Positions 17,260-25,342 of a stretch of DNA of 64,000 bases are shown here, piece by piece. The stretch lies in NCBI GenBank assembly GCA_964514105.1, contig CAZEPJ010000012.1:1-64000 (forward strand), written 5' to 3'. The DNA is from CAZEPJ01 sp964514105. GTDB lineage: Bacteria; Desulfobacterota; Desulfocorpusculales; Desulfocorpusculum. Below the pieces are notes generated by a model. It did no database searches. It was not told the origin of the DNA and saw only the letters and a list, made by a program, of their open reading frames with translations. The first letter of the stretch is position 1. Each line of letters begins with the position of its first letter. The position numbers were made by a program, and so were the translations under genes.

Positions 17260-18117
17260 TCACCTCCAGAACACCAGACCCACATACCCGACGAAGTCCT
17301 CCGACGGGACGATCTCCTGGCTGGTTCCATAAGCCACCTCTTGGCCCACTCGCGCTCCCAATTCCCTCATGCAGGCCAGGGCGGCGGCCGTCGCCCCGGG
17401 GCAACATGCGTTTCGGTGTCTCAACCCCTCCGGGACAATGGCATCGATGTCCAACCGCATCGCCAATCGGACCAGCCTTCGGTCGTTGACCTCCCTCACC
17501 CATCGGATTGCGTCCACCCCCCGCCCCCAGGGAGTGAATGCGTACCCGGGACCGTAATGGGTCAGGTCCGTCGATCCCACGACCCTCACCGACCTACCCA
17601 CGTCCCGGGCGACCTGGGCACATCTGACGCCCATGCGGACGCCTTCCTTCGTGGCCGCCGGGCTCACCGGCAGCACCCGCGCCCCGGGAAAAACGTGCCG
17701 GATGAAAGGAAGGTGCACCTCCAAGGTATTGTCCGGTTTGGCCCCCGCAGCGGGTTGGAGCTCGGGCTGGAACTCATCCGCCAGGGTTCGGGCCAGTTCC
17801 CCATCCACCTCCACGGGACCCAGCGGGGTCTCCCATGCCCCCTCGGCCATGAGCTCGTGGCGGCTTCTCGGCCCCAGATGGCCTCCGAAGAGGATCACCG
17901 TATCCGGACGGGGAGCAACGCTCAGAAGTGCGAAGACCGCCCCCGCGATGCGACCCGAATAGCGCCATCCGGCGTGAGGGACGATACCACCTACGGGCTC
18001 GGCCCCCATCTGGGAGGGCGCGGGAGCCCCGGCCATCAGAGAAGCGATCCTCGTCTTGCAGGCCTCCTCGCCCCCCGGATACCACGACCCAGCGAAATAC
18101 GCCTCCCGGAGCCCCAT
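17260..18117 (-). CDS. MEMO-family (AmmeMemoRadiSam system B-type) protein
   Basis: A 285-residue MEMO1-like protein. The family opening R-E-A-Y-F-A-G-S-W-Y-P is followed by P-H-A-G-W-R-Y-S-G near 47 and H-L-G-P near 80. Further on come E-V-H-L-P-F near 133, S-T-D-L-T-H-Y-G near 186, and C-C-P-G-A-T-A-A near 238. The His and Cys residues form the metal site of this nonheme-iron-dioxygenase-like fold. Its cellular job in bacteria is unknown. It is often encoded with AMMECR1 and a radical SAM enzyme, but neither lies next to it here; the neighbours are Sir2 and MutT. The ATG at 18117 has GGGGGAGG directly in front. Confidence 0.87.
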   Translation of the reverse strand: MGLREAYFAGSWYPGGEEACKTRIASLMAGAPAPSQMGAEPVGGIVPHAGWRYSGRIAGAVFALLSVAPRPDTVILFGGHLGPRSRHELMAEGAWETPLGPVEVDGELARTLADEFQPELQPAAGAKPDNTLEVHLPFIRHVFPGARVLPVSPAATKEGVRMGVRCAQVARDVGRSVRVVGSTDLTHYGPGYAFTPWGRGVDAIRWVREVNDRRLVRLAMRLDIDAIVPEGLRHRNACCPGATAAALACMRELGARVGQEVAYGTSQEIVPSEDFVGYVGLVFWR

Positions 18118-18219
18118 TCCTCCCCCGGGGATCGCGCCTTTCTGCCGGATGGCAGCCGCACTGCGATCCTCGCGAGCCAGTATAGCTTCCGCGCTTCAAA
18201 GAACGCAACTCACCCCGAT

Positions 18220-19008
18220 CTATGACTGTGGGCAATGGCGCGGCAAGGCGTCCTTGACCGCCCGAAGCAGGGCGTTCAGGACTGAACCGGCGGCCCCGCG
18301 CACGACCATATCGGCCAGCCCGTCGAGGGCCGTCGGATCTCGATTGACGATGGCCAGCCGGGCCCCTGCCTGTTTGGCCGCCACGGGAAGCGACGCGGCC
18401 GGCTGGACCACCAAGGACGAGCCGACCACCAGAAACAGATCGCATGCCTCCGCGCATCGAAATGCCTCGCCGGTCTCCCGTGCGGGCATGGACTGCCCGA
18501 AGGAGATGGTGGCCGGTTTGAGGAGTCCGCCGCATCCGTCGCACCTGGGGACGGCAATACCCTGGGCGATACGCTCCTGGATCTCCAAACGATCATACCG
18601 TCTCCCACAGGACAGGCATGATACCTGAAGGGCCGTCCCGTGAAGCTCGATGACCCGATCTTCACGGCTTCCCGCCTTCTGGTGCAGTCCATCAACGTTC
18701 TGCGTCACCACCCAGCCGACCCGCCCCAATCTGGCCAGTTCGGCGATGCTGCGGTGGCCATCATTGGGCTCCGCCTGGGCCAGAATCCGGTAAAAGGCGC
18801 TGCTCATCTCCCAATAACGCCTTCGAGCCTCCTCATGGGCGAGAAACCGCTGGAAGCTGAACTCCTCCGGATCGAATCGCTCCCAGAATCCACCGGGGCT
18901 TCGGAAATCCGGTATTCCGCTTTCGGTGCTCACCCCGGCACCGGTGAACACCACCGCACCGCTGGACTCGCACAACCATATGGCCAGACGTTCGATGGAT
19001 TCCCTCAT
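18220..19008 (-). CDS. Sir2-family NAD-dependent protein deacylase
   Basis: A 262-residue sirtuin that removes acyl groups from lysines at the expense of NAD. The NAD site G-A-G-V-S-T-E-S-G-I-P-D-F-R lies near 23-36. T-Q-N-V-D-G-L-H-Q and the catalytic His in E-L-H-G lie near 102-125. Two C-x2-C pairs (C-L-S-C and C-D-G-C) make the structural zinc site, and G-S-S-L-V-V-Q-P closes the fold. It lacks the Y/R signature of desuccinylases as far as I can align it, so deacetylase is more likely. I picked ATG 19008 with GAGAGG upstream; ATG 19029 is possible. Confidence 0.92.
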   Translation of the reverse strand: MRESIERLAIWLCESSGAVVFTGAGVSTESGIPDFRSPGGFWERFDPEEFSFQRFLAHEEARRRYWEMSSAFYRILAQAEPNDGHRSIAELARLGRVGWVVTQNVDGLHQKAGSREDRVIELHGTALQVSCLSCGRRYDRLEIQERIAQGIAVPRCDGCGGLLKPATISFGQSMPARETGEAFRCAEACDLFLVVGSSLVVQPAASLPVAAKQAGARLAIVNRDPTALDGLADMVVRGAAGSVLNALLRAVKDALPRHCPQS

Positions 19009-19162
19009 GACAACCTCTCTCTCCTCCATGTCTTCTTCATGCCCACCAAGGCTGGCGGGTCCCCCCCCCGGGCCCCCATCCTCCTCACTCCAAGGCCCCA
19101 TGTCTCCCCAGGCCTATTCCCGACCCGGGGGCATGGGGCCGCCAGACGGCTCCGTGCGGGGC

Positions 19163-19191
19163 TTGACCCTTGTGCGGAAAAGGGCCACTAT
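19163..19191 (+). promoter_or_regulatory. possible sigma-70 promoter for the aminopropyltransferase
   Basis: TTGACC and CACTAT are separated by 17 bases, upstream of the start at 19268 by about 75 bases. The -35 hexamer is good and the -10 poor. It sits in the 259-bp divergent region between the Sir2 and aminopropyltransferase genes; nothing else was seen there. Confidence 0.35.
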
Positions 19192-19267
19192 GGTGCCGTC
19201 TCCCTCGGCGGGCGAAGGCCTTGATGGCCACGAGGCGTTGCCCGCCTCAAGGCGTGGAGGGGCCGAG

Positions 19268-20236
19268 ATGCCGGCTGGGCGTTTCCCACATCGGGTGCTT
19301 CCTGCGGGGGAAGCGTTAGATGCCATCGAAGGGTTCCTCTCCCGGGGTCCACGCCACTGGTTCATCGACGTGGAGTCGCCCACGCGCCTTCTTCTCTCCG
19401 GTGCAGTTGAGGTCGTCGTCTCCATTCAAACCCCGTATCAGCATCTGGACATCCTGCGCGCAGAGGGCTACGGCCTCTGCCTGGTGCTGGACGGCCGGAT
19501 GCAACTGGCCGAGAGCGACGAGTTCATCTATCACGAGCTCCTGATCCACCCTGCCTGCGTCCTCCACGGGGCGCCCCGCAGGGCCCTGGTCATCGGAGGG
19601 GGCGACGGTTGCGCCGCCCGAGAGCTGATCCGATACCCCTGTCTGGAAAGGGTGGTCGTGGTGGACATCGATCAGGAGATCCTCAGTTCCTTCCGGGATC
19701 GTTTCTGCAGCTTGAACAGAGGCGCCCTCCGGGATCCCAGGGTCCAGTTGGTCTGCGCGGACGCATGGGCGTTTCTCCAGGAAGACACGCGACCGTACGA
19801 CCTGATCATCTCCGACCTGACCGAACCGTACGACGCCCAGGCGCGCCAAGGCAGTCTGTCCTCTCACCTCTATTCCTCTCGATTCTACTCCTTGATCGCG
19901 GATCGGCTGGCACCGGGAGGCATCTTCGTATGCCAGACAGGTGGGGTGTTGTTCCAGCCTCACCACGACCGATTTCACCTTGAGATCCTGGCGGGGCTTC
20001 AGGGCCATTTCCCCAACATCCGGACCTGTTACGAATACATCCCTTCATTCGCAGAGCTGTGGGGCGTCACCCTCTCCAGCCGGCGCGATCTGCAGATCGC
20101 CCCCGAGCAAGTGGACGACAGACTGGCCAAAGCCCAGATAAGCGGCTTGCGGTACTACGATGGGATGAGTCATCAGCGGGCGTTCACGGCGCCCCGGGAA
20201 CTGCGCCTGCACGGGTCTTGTCTCCCCGGGATCTGA
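19268..20236 (+). CDS. speE: spermidine synthase-like aminopropyltransferase
   Basis: A 322-residue polyamine aminopropyltransferase. The N-terminal beta domain shows S-I-Q-T-P-Y-Q-H-L-D-I and the family stretch L-D-G-R-M-Q-L-A-E-S-D-E-F-I-Y-H-E near 75-92. The Rossmann part has V-I-G-G-G-D-G-C-A-A-R-E near 115 and V-D-I-D near 137. The catalytic-loop segment Y-D-L-I-I-S-D-L-T-E-P-Y lies near 178, and the end R-Y-Y-D-G-M-S-H-Q-R-A-F fits. It would transfer aminopropyl from decarboxylated SAM to putrescine or another diamine. No SAM decarboxylase gene is nearby. ATG 19268 has GGAGGGG 7 bases upstream; longer frames upstream are not family sequence. Confidence 0.88.
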   Translation: MPAGRFPHRVLPAGEALDAIEGFLSRGPRHWFIDVESPTRLLLSGAVEVVVSIQTPYQHLDILRAEGYGLCLVLDGRMQLAESDEFIYHELLIHPACVLHGAPRRALVIGGGDGCAARELIRYPCLERVVVVDIDQEILSSFRDRFCSLNRGALRDPRVQLVCADAWAFLQEDTRPYDLIISDLTEPYDAQARQGSLSSHLYSSRFYSLIADRLAPGGIFVCQTGGVLFQPHHDRFHLEILAGLQGHFPNIRTCYEYIPSFAELWGVTLSSRRDLQIAPEQVDDRLAKAQISGLRYYDGMSHQRAFTAPRELRLHGSCLPGI

Positions 20237-20241
20237 ATGAG

Positions 20242-20262
20242 AAAAGGCGGCCCCGCACCGCC
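20242..20262 (-). terminator. Rho-independent terminator of the DUF6600 gene
   Basis: On the minus strand GGCGG, a 7-base loop and CCGCC are followed by TTTT. It lies 70 bases beyond the stop of the minus-strand DUF6600 gene. It also lies just past the stop of the converging aminopropyltransferase gene and could slow transcription from both sides. Confidence 0.6.
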
Positions 20263-20333
20263 GCCCTGCCCCCCCCGTCATCCCCAACGCCCCGGGCCCA
20301 GAGCGCATGCGTAGGACCCGGGGAGAGGCTCCC

Positions 20334-22349
20334 TCACTCGATTTCCCGCTCGCCCTTTTGCTTGGCCTTGCCCTTGCGTTGCGTCTCTCCCTGCGGATCC
20401 CTTTCTCTGTGCCGGCGCTCCCGAGGGGTCCGCTCCAGCTGCTGTCCCCCCTTGGCCCCCGACTGCTCCAGCCGCTCACGCCGCTGCGCCTTCCCCTTGT
20501 TTTCCTGCTCCACCGCGCGGCCGGACTTTCCGGGCTTATCCGCCCGCTCCAACTTGCCGGGTTTGTCCGCGCCACCGTCTCTGGGGGGTTTGTCCGTCCC
20601 CTCCAGCTTGCCGGGCTTTCGCGATTTCTCCAGCTTGCCGGGCTTGGAGGTCTGCTGATCGAGCCCGGGAGGCCGATCGCTCTCCCACCCTTCCTTCCTG
20701 CCTTTTTCCCACCCCGAGGGTCTCTCCCGGGGCCCCTTCTTCCTATCCAGGGCCTTGCCAGGGCCCTTTTCCGCTTCCACGGCGACCAGCTTGGGCTTCT
20801 CCGCTTTGGCTTTCGGTTTTCCCTCCCGGAACTGAGCCTGAGGTCTACCCGCCTCCGACGCGCTGACCATCTTGTTCGTCAGCTTGGGTTCCTTGACCTT
20901 CCTGCCCTCGACCAGCCGCCCGGCCTGGGCCTTCTGTACGTCGGCAGCCAGGGCCGAGGCGGTCACGCCCTTGGTCTTCCCCTGGCGTTCCTTGATCTGT
21001 GCGGTCACGCTCTGATGCGGCCTCACCGCCACATCCCGATCCACGAAGCGAGAGCGGTTCTTCACATCCGCGTTGCGCAGCACGGTCTTGTCCACCACCC
21101 TCGCCCCCGAGTAGTTGTTGACAATCATGGTCTTGTTCACGTTCTTCACCATCACGCCACGGTACCCGTGGTGATGGTGGTGGCCACCGTAGAAATGGCG
21201 ATGACCCACCACCACGGCATGGTCCAGATAAGCCAGTGTGCCGATGGTCACCGCTGCCACCGCGGCCGCGGTCACCAGCGTCACGCCAGGTCCCCAGGTG
21301 TAGTGTGCGTAGTAAGGCTCATGGGGCGCCAGCGGCACCCACCCGATGGTGTCGGCCGAATAGACCCAGGAGACCCTGCCCGGGTACCAATACGGCACGA
21401 ACGGCGCCGCGCCCACCTGGACGCTCGCCACCGGGGGCATCCAATACCACCCCCCTCCCACCATGACCCAGTTGCCGTAATGGTGCGTGACGTATCCGAA
21501 GGGCTCGTACGGCACCCACACGTGGTCCCCGCGCCAATACGTCCATCGCCCCACCGAGAAGGGAGTCCAGCCCACAGTGACCGTGGGGCGCCACATCTGA
21601 TGGTAACTCCCCTCGTAGTACACCCGCTCCCAGCGGCCGTTTTCCTCCAACACCGGGGCATCATCCCGGAGGGGCTCCGGCAGATACTGGGCGGCCCTGG
21701 CCTGCGGCCTGCCCCTGATCTCCCCATCTCGCGTGGCGTTCCACCGCTCCCAGTCCGCATCCACCGTCCCATCTCCCGAACCGACCCCCTCCTTGTCCGC
21801 AACGAGCGACGAGCCAGGCGGCACCTCGTACTTGGACTCGAAACCGTCGCGGGTGTGCATGAACTGGCACCGCCCGCCGAGGGAGATCATCTCGGCCGAT
21901 TCGTCCCCCACATAGACATCGGCCCGCGCCCCCGGCGGCACCACCAAATACCCCACCGGTGTCGAAGCCCGCATGTAGGTGTCGCGGCTGCGGTTGTGAA
22001 GACGGACTTGACCGGACTCCACGTACAGGTCGGTGACGTCCCGGGCCAGGTTGGACACCTCCACCTGCGTGGCCCCACCCAGGCGAACCATGGTGCCGTT
22101 GGGGAAGCCAAATTCGGCCTTTCCCCCTTCATCCGAGTAGAAGACGTCCTTGCTGGCCAAGGGCGTATCCTTGGCGCTCGCCACCCAGTCTTCGTCCTCT
22201 GGAACGTAGCGAAGCACATCCCCGTCTACGTACGCCACTCGCCCTACCAAGATGGGCGCTTCCCCAGCAGCCAAGGGCGACACTCCCCCCATGGCCATCG
22301 CCCCGACCAGCGTCGCCGAGGCCAACGCTCGAGTCATCCTGATTCCCAT
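20334..22349 (-). CDS. secreted FecR/DUF6600-type protein with basic repeat tail
   Basis: A 671-residue exported protein. A signal peptide (residues 1-28, ending L-A-A-G-E) is followed by a FecR-like domain near 30-160 (G-x-V-x-Y-V-D-G-D-V near 37, V-R-L-G-G-A-T-Q-V-E near 87). A DUF6600-type Trp/Tyr/Pro-rich part spans about 235-360 (W-T-P-F, W-T-Y-W, W-V-P-Y-E-P-F-G-Y). A hydrophobic stretch near 365-382 and a His-rich loop with five His in a row near 397 come next. The last 200 residues are Lys/Arg/Gly/Pro-rich, with repeated K-P-G-K-L-E and D-K-P-G-K units. AAAGGAG precedes ATG 22349. The role is unknown; the tail could bind nucleic acid or anionic envelope polymers (inference). Confidence 0.8.
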   Translation of the reverse strand: MGIRMTRALASATLVGAMAMGGVSPLAAGEAPILVGRVAYVDGDVLRYVPEDEDWVASAKDTPLASKDVFYSDEGGKAEFGFPNGTMVRLGGATQVEVSNLARDVTDLYVESGQVRLHNRSRDTYMRASTPVGYLVVPPGARADVYVGDESAEMISLGGRCQFMHTRDGFESKYEVPPGSSLVADKEGVGSGDGTVDADWERWNATRDGEIRGRPQARAAQYLPEPLRDDAPVLEENGRWERVYYEGSYHQMWRPTVTVGWTPFSVGRWTYWRGDHVWVPYEPFGYVTHHYGNWVMVGGGWYWMPPVASVQVGAAPFVPYWYPGRVSWVYSADTIGWVPLAPHEPYYAHYTWGPGVTLVTAAAVAAVTIGTLAYLDHAVVVGHRHFYGGHHHHHGYRGVMVKNVNKTMIVNNYSGARVVDKTVLRNADVKNRSRFVDRDVAVRPHQSVTAQIKERQGKTKGVTASALAADVQKAQAGRLVEGRKVKEPKLTNKMVSASEAGRPQAQFREGKPKAKAEKPKLVAVEAEKGPGKALDRKKGPRERPSGWEKGRKEGWESDRPPGLDQQTSKPGKLEKSRKPGKLEGTDKPPRDGGADKPGKLERADKPGKSGRAVEQENKGKAQRRERLEQSGAKGGQQLERTPRERRHRERDPQGETQRKGKAKQKGEREIE

Positions 22350-22510
22350 CGTTCGCCGCTCCTTTCGTGGCGCGCACCCACGCCTGCGCTGGAGGATACT
22401 TCCCCCTCGACCGGCGTTCGGGCCCTGGCGTCGGGGCCAGGATCGCTTCAAGTGCCCCTTTCCGGTCCCCGAGCCCCTGAAACCCCTTTCCGCCCTCGCC
22501 CGCCGGACGG

Positions 22511-22538
22511 ATTATACGTCTTCTGTCCCCGATGCAAA
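22511..22538 (-). promoter_or_regulatory. sigma-70 promoter for the DUF6600 gene
   Basis: On the minus strand TTTGCA, 16 bases, then a perfect TATAAT. It would start the transcript near 22504 and give a leader of about 155 bases before ATG 22349. Confidence 0.6.
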
Positions 22539-22734
22539 AGCTATTTGTCTCTGATGGTGCCCTCCTTGCCCCCCGCCGGGTTCTTGTTGGTACAGACCGC
22601 CCGCGAACGCCCAAGGTTTACCCAAAAAGCGCATGGAAGACGCCTCCCGTGGCTTTCTCGTCGACCGCCCCGGCCATCGCCCCCACGGCCATCCTGCATC
22701 GGCGACCCCGACCCGCCGAGCGCAGACCCCTCAG

Positions 22735-22763
22735 TTGACAGGCCCCTCCTCGATGATTACATG
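22735..22763 (+). promoter_or_regulatory. possible promoter of the hsp20 operon
   Basis: A perfect TTGACA at 22735 is followed after 16-17 bases by poor -10 hexamers (TTACAT or TACATG). It lies about 60 bases ahead of the first hsp20 start. A strong -35 with a weak -10 could mean an activator or an alternative sigma factor; no textbook heat-shock (sigma-32) element is seen. Confidence 0.4.
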
Positions 22764-22820
22764 TATCGTGCATGCAAGGAAGCCCGTCGACGGAACATCG
22801 AAGCCCAAGGAGGTAACGCC

Positions 22821-23276
22821 ATGGCCATCGTTCGATTTCACGGCCCACTGGGTGGTGCTCTCTCAAACATCGACCGTATCAGAAACGAGATTGATCGCGT
22901 CTTCAGCAATGTGATGGAAGGACAAATGCCCCGAGAATCGACCGGGGTATTCCCTTCCGTCAATGTGTATGAACATCCGGAGGCGTACCTTGTCACCGCC
23001 GAGTTGCCCAGTGTCCGGTGTGAGGACGTGGAGATAACGGTCACGGAGGATGCCATCACCCTCAAGGGGGCGCGCAAGGGCGATGATGGGGGCAAGAACG
23101 CGGCCTACCACCGCAGGGAGCGCTCATCGGGATACTTCAGCAGGGTCCTGGCCCTCCCGGAGAAGATCAATCCGGACGGGGTGGACGCGACCTCACAGTT
23201 CGGAGTGCTTCGGATCAGGCTTCCCAAGGCAGAACATGTCAAACCCAGGCAGATCAAGGTTCGGTCGGCCGGTTGA
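22821..23276 (+). CDS. Hsp20/alpha-crystallin small heat-shock protein (first of two)
   Basis: A 151-residue small heat-shock protein, an ATP-independent holdase. The N-terminal arm has R-I-R-N-E-I-D-R-V-F near 20. The alpha-crystallin domain runs about 45-140, with P-S-V-N-V-Y-E-H-P-E-A-Y, A-E-L-P-S-V, the E-R-S-S-G-Y-F-S-R loop near 108 and the signature G-V-L-R-I-R-L-P-K near 132. The C-terminal extension has an I-K-V motif. ATG 22821 is preceded by AGGAGG at ideal spacing. It is followed 31 bases later by a second Hsp20 gene, with which it probably forms mixed or complementary oligomers. Confidence 0.92.
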   Translation: MAIVRFHGPLGGALSNIDRIRNEIDRVFSNVMEGQMPRESTGVFPSVNVYEHPEAYLVTAELPSVRCEDVEITVTEDAITLKGARKGDDGGKNAAYHRRERSSGYFSRVLALPEKINPDGVDATSQFGVLRIRLPKAEHVKPRQIKVRSAG

Positions 23277-23307
23277 AACGAGCGAATCATGGGAGGAGGT
23301 GGATGCA

Positions 23308-23712
23308 ATGACCGAGAAGGAACTCCGACCTACGGAGAAGAGACAGGCCGCGGCTGTCCAGCCTGAGGGGACGAGGGACATGCCCTACTTCTCCCCGGCC
23401 GTGGATATCTACGAGACCGAGGAGGCCCTTTTCCTGGTTGCCGACATGCCTGGGGTACAAGGCAAGGACGTGGAGATCGACCTCAAGGAGAACGCCCTGA
23501 CCCTCCAGGCTCTCGTCACGCCAGTCCCCCTCGAGGGGTTCAAGCCGACGTACCAGGAGTATCGGGAGGGGAATTACTTTCGCCAATTCATCCTCTCGGA
23601 GATCGTCGACCAGGACAAGATCAGCGCGGAGATGAACGACGGCGTCCTGCGGGTGACCCTCCCCAAGGTCCCCAAGGCGCGCCCGAGAAGGATTGGGGTC
23701 AAGTCGGCGTGA
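23308..23712 (+). CDS. Hsp20/alpha-crystallin small heat-shock protein (second of two)
   Basis: A 134-residue Hsp20 of the shorter class. The crystallin domain starts at P-A-V-D-I-Y-E-T near 30, then L-V-A-D-M-P-G-V near 43 and E-I-D-L-K-E-N-A-L-T near 56. The signature D-G-V-L-R-V-T-L-P-K lies near 113-122, and the tail R-R-I-G-V has the I-x-V anchor. It differs clearly from the upstream copy (a pairwise divergence obvious by eye), so this is an old duplication, not a recent one. GGAGGAGGT sits 7 bases before ATG 23308. The strong hairpin after the stop ends the operon. Confidence 0.92.
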   Translation: MTEKELRPTEKRQAAAVQPEGTRDMPYFSPAVDIYETEEALFLVADMPGVQGKDVEIDLKENALTLQALVTPVPLEGFKPTYQEYREGNYFRQFILSEIVDQDKISAEMNDGVLRVTLPKVPKARPRRIGVKSA

Positions 23713-23723
23713 GGGTTTCGAGG

Positions 23724-23776
23724 GCCGGGGCCTCAGCGGCCATGGTTGGACAACGGCCGAGGCCCCGGCGTTCTTT
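23724..23776 (+). terminator. strong Rho-independent terminator of the hsp20 operon
   Basis: An 11-bp perfect GC stem (GCCGGGGCCTC with GAGGCCCCGGC) encloses a 24-base loop that itself can pair (GGCC/GGCC). GTTCTTT follows. It sits between converging hsp20 and CBS genes. Confidence 0.7.
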
Positions 23777-23833
23777 CCAGATGCGGTCCTGTCGCCCCTC
23801 TTCCCGCCAGCGGCCCGCAGACCCACAGCACCA

Positions 23834-24442
23834 TCAGGATACGTAGGTCACCACATCGTAGCCCTCTGCCTGAAGCATGCGGGCGATGGGTTGGACGTTG
23901 CGCTTCTTGAGCCGAAAAAAATAGACCCGCTTCCTCTTCAGACGGTGGCCGGACATCCCCACGCTCACGATCTCGCCTCCCCGGCTCCGAATGAGGCGGG
24001 ATACCTTCTCGAACGCCTCCGGATCCTCCCCCAACACCACATCGATGCGGGAGCTTGACTTCAACACCCCCATCAGCTCGATGAACGCGGCCAGGATGTC
24101 CGCCACCGTGATGATCCCCACCAAACGGCCGTCCTTGGCCACCACGGGGAGCCCCCCGATCTTGTTGTAGTAGATGATCTTGGCCGCATCCTCGATCTGC
24201 GTCTCCGGGTTGACCGTGATGGGGTTGGCGATCATCACCTCCGGAATGCGGATCTCCTCGATGAGCGACGCCAGAAGGACCTGCCGGATATCTCCCTCCG
24301 TCACCAGGCCGATCAGCCTGCCCTGTTCGACCACGGGCAGGTGGCGGATGGAGTGCTTCTTCATCAGATCCACGCAGTACTGGATGGTCTTGCCGGCGGT
24401 GACCGTGACCAGTTCCCTCACCATCCAATCCCCGACCTTCAT
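23834..24442 (-). CDS. tandem CBS plus ACT domain protein, AcuB-like
   Basis: A 202-residue cytosolic regulator. Two CBS domains fill residues 1-130 (M-V-R-E-L-V-T-V near 7; R-H-L-P-V-V-E-Q-G-R-L-I-G-L-V-T-E-G-D near 33; the second copy G-G-L-P-V-V-A-K-D-G-R-L-V-G-I-I-T near 96). An ACT-like domain follows from about 130, with R-I-D-V-V-L-G-E-D-P near 132. CBS pairs bind adenosine nucleotides and ACT domains bind amino acids, so the protein probably senses energy or metabolite state. ATG 24442 has GGGGAGG upstream. The partner protein is unknown. Confidence 0.88.
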   Translation of the reverse strand: MKVGDWMVRELVTVTAGKTIQYCVDLMKKHSIRHLPVVEQGRLIGLVTEGDIRQVLLASLIEEIRIPEVMIANPITVNPETQIEDAAKIIYYNKIGGLPVVAKDGRLVGIITVADILAAFIELMGVLKSSSRIDVVLGEDPEAFEKVSRLIRSRGGEIVSVGMSGHRLKRKRVYFFRLKKRNVQPIARMLQAEGYDVVTYVS

Positions 24443-24474
24443 GGTGTCTACCTCCCCAAAAACGCCGGGCCCGT

Positions 24475-24924
24475 TCAATCCCCCTCAGCCCGGATTCCAT
24501 GCACCCCCTGTGACGGCGCCGGCTCCACACCCTGCGCCCCCGAGGTCTCATCGAGGACCCAGGAGAGATAGTCACGGCTGCCCCATTGGACGGGCAGCGC
24601 CACGATCTCCGGAACCTCGTACGGGTGAAGGGCCCGGATCCGCTCTTGGAGGCGCTCCAGGCATCCCTGGCGTGTCTTGATCCAGAGGGCGCTCTCTCTT
24701 TCGTCGCAAAGCGCCCCCTTCCATCGATACACGGAACGAACGGACGGGGCGAGGTTGACGCAGGCCGCCAAGCGCTCTTGCACCAGTGCCTTGGCCAGTT
24801 CGGCTCCGACCTCTTCGTTGGGGGCCGTCACGAGGACCAGCCACACCGCCTCCAGGGCCCTGTCTCGTCCCGCCTTGGGACCATCAACGCTCCCCACCGC
24901 GCACTCTCCTCCCGGCGCAACCAT
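24475..24924 (-). CDS. cutA: CutA-type divalent-cation tolerance protein
   Basis: A 149-residue trimeric CutA1 protein. The family core runs L-V-L-V-T-A-P-N-E-E-V near 29, A-A-C-V-N-L-A-P near 53, S-V-Y-R-W-K-G near 64, E-S-A-L-W-I-K-T near 77, H-P-Y-E-V-P-E-I near 99 and Y-L-S-W-V near 118. Cys and His residues can bind copper. The N-terminus is about 20 residues longer than usual; a start nearer V-W-L-V is possible. It lies 32 bases upstream of the CBS-ACT gene on the same strand. Confidence 0.88.
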   Translation of the reverse strand: MVAPGGECAVGSVDGPKAGRDRALEAVWLVLVTAPNEEVGAELAKALVQERLAACVNLAPSVRSVYRWKGALCDERESALWIKTRQGCLERLQERIRALHPYEVPEIVALPVQWGSRDYLSWVLDETSGAQGVEPAPSQGVHGIRAEGD

Positions 24925-25342
24925 ACGGCGATCCTAACACACTTCCTCCGAGCTTCCAAACGCCTCTTCACCCCCGGGGCGGCAATGGCCCCCTGTGCCC
25001 GCCTCCCGGCGGGGGGGATGGCGGGCGCATTCCGCCCTTCCCTGGGATGCCGCAAGGGCCACCCAGGGCCCCATCTGCCCCGCATCAGGCGGGATTGCCC
25101 TCGTCCGCCCCTTGGTGCAGCGTATTCGCGCGTCGCACCAGACGCCCCGCCTTTGGCTGCTTTCGCCCCTCTCGGTCCTTCATTCCAGACCATCTCCTCG
25201 CGCTTGCTCCGGCCGGTTCAGGAGGATCCTGCTCGGCCTGCTGCCTTGACAGCCCAGGGGACACGCCGTAAGATACAAAGGTCTAACTTACCGAGATTTC
25301 AAGTGTCTCTGGAAATCGCGGATCGCCGCCATGGGAGCCGGG
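24925..25342. other. 418-bp divergent intergenic region
   Basis: It separates cutA (minus) from the tat genes (plus). Beyond the promoter at 25246-25274 I see only GC-rich sequence with small inverted repeats and no convincing gene. Confidence 0.55.
25246..25274 (+). promoter_or_regulatory. strong sigma-70 promoter of the tatBC operon
   Basis: TTGACA, 17 bases, TAAGAT: the -35 is perfect and the -10 matches five of six. The predicted transcript begins near 25281 and reaches ATG 25343 after about 60 bases. Confidence 0.75.

Larger units (their letters stand above)
22350..22820. other. 471-bp divergent promoter region
   Basis: This stretch separates the minus-strand DUF6600 gene from the plus-strand hsp20 pair. 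Apart from the two promoter candidates listed separately, I see no gene. No CIRCE-type inverted repeat (TTAGCACTC / GAGTGCTAA) is present. Confidence 0.6.

Noticed and set aside
22735..22820. Heat-shock operator (CIRCE) or sigma-32 promoter for the hsp20 pair
   Set aside because: No TTAGCACTC/GAGTGCTAA repeat and no CCCCAT-type -10 at the right distance; only a sigma-70-like -35 is clear.
20307..23276. 989-codon plus-strand frame covering the DUF6600 region and the first hsp20 gene
   Set aside because: Its first 840 codons lie antisense to the well-supported DUF6600 gene and show only low-complexity Leu/Pro/Arg sequence. The real gene is the last 151 codons, with AGGAGG at 22821.
24925..25245. 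GC-rich inverted repeats upstream of the tat promoter considered as an RNA gene
   Set aside because: Only short, non-uniform stems; no tRNA T-loop motif or known RNA signature.
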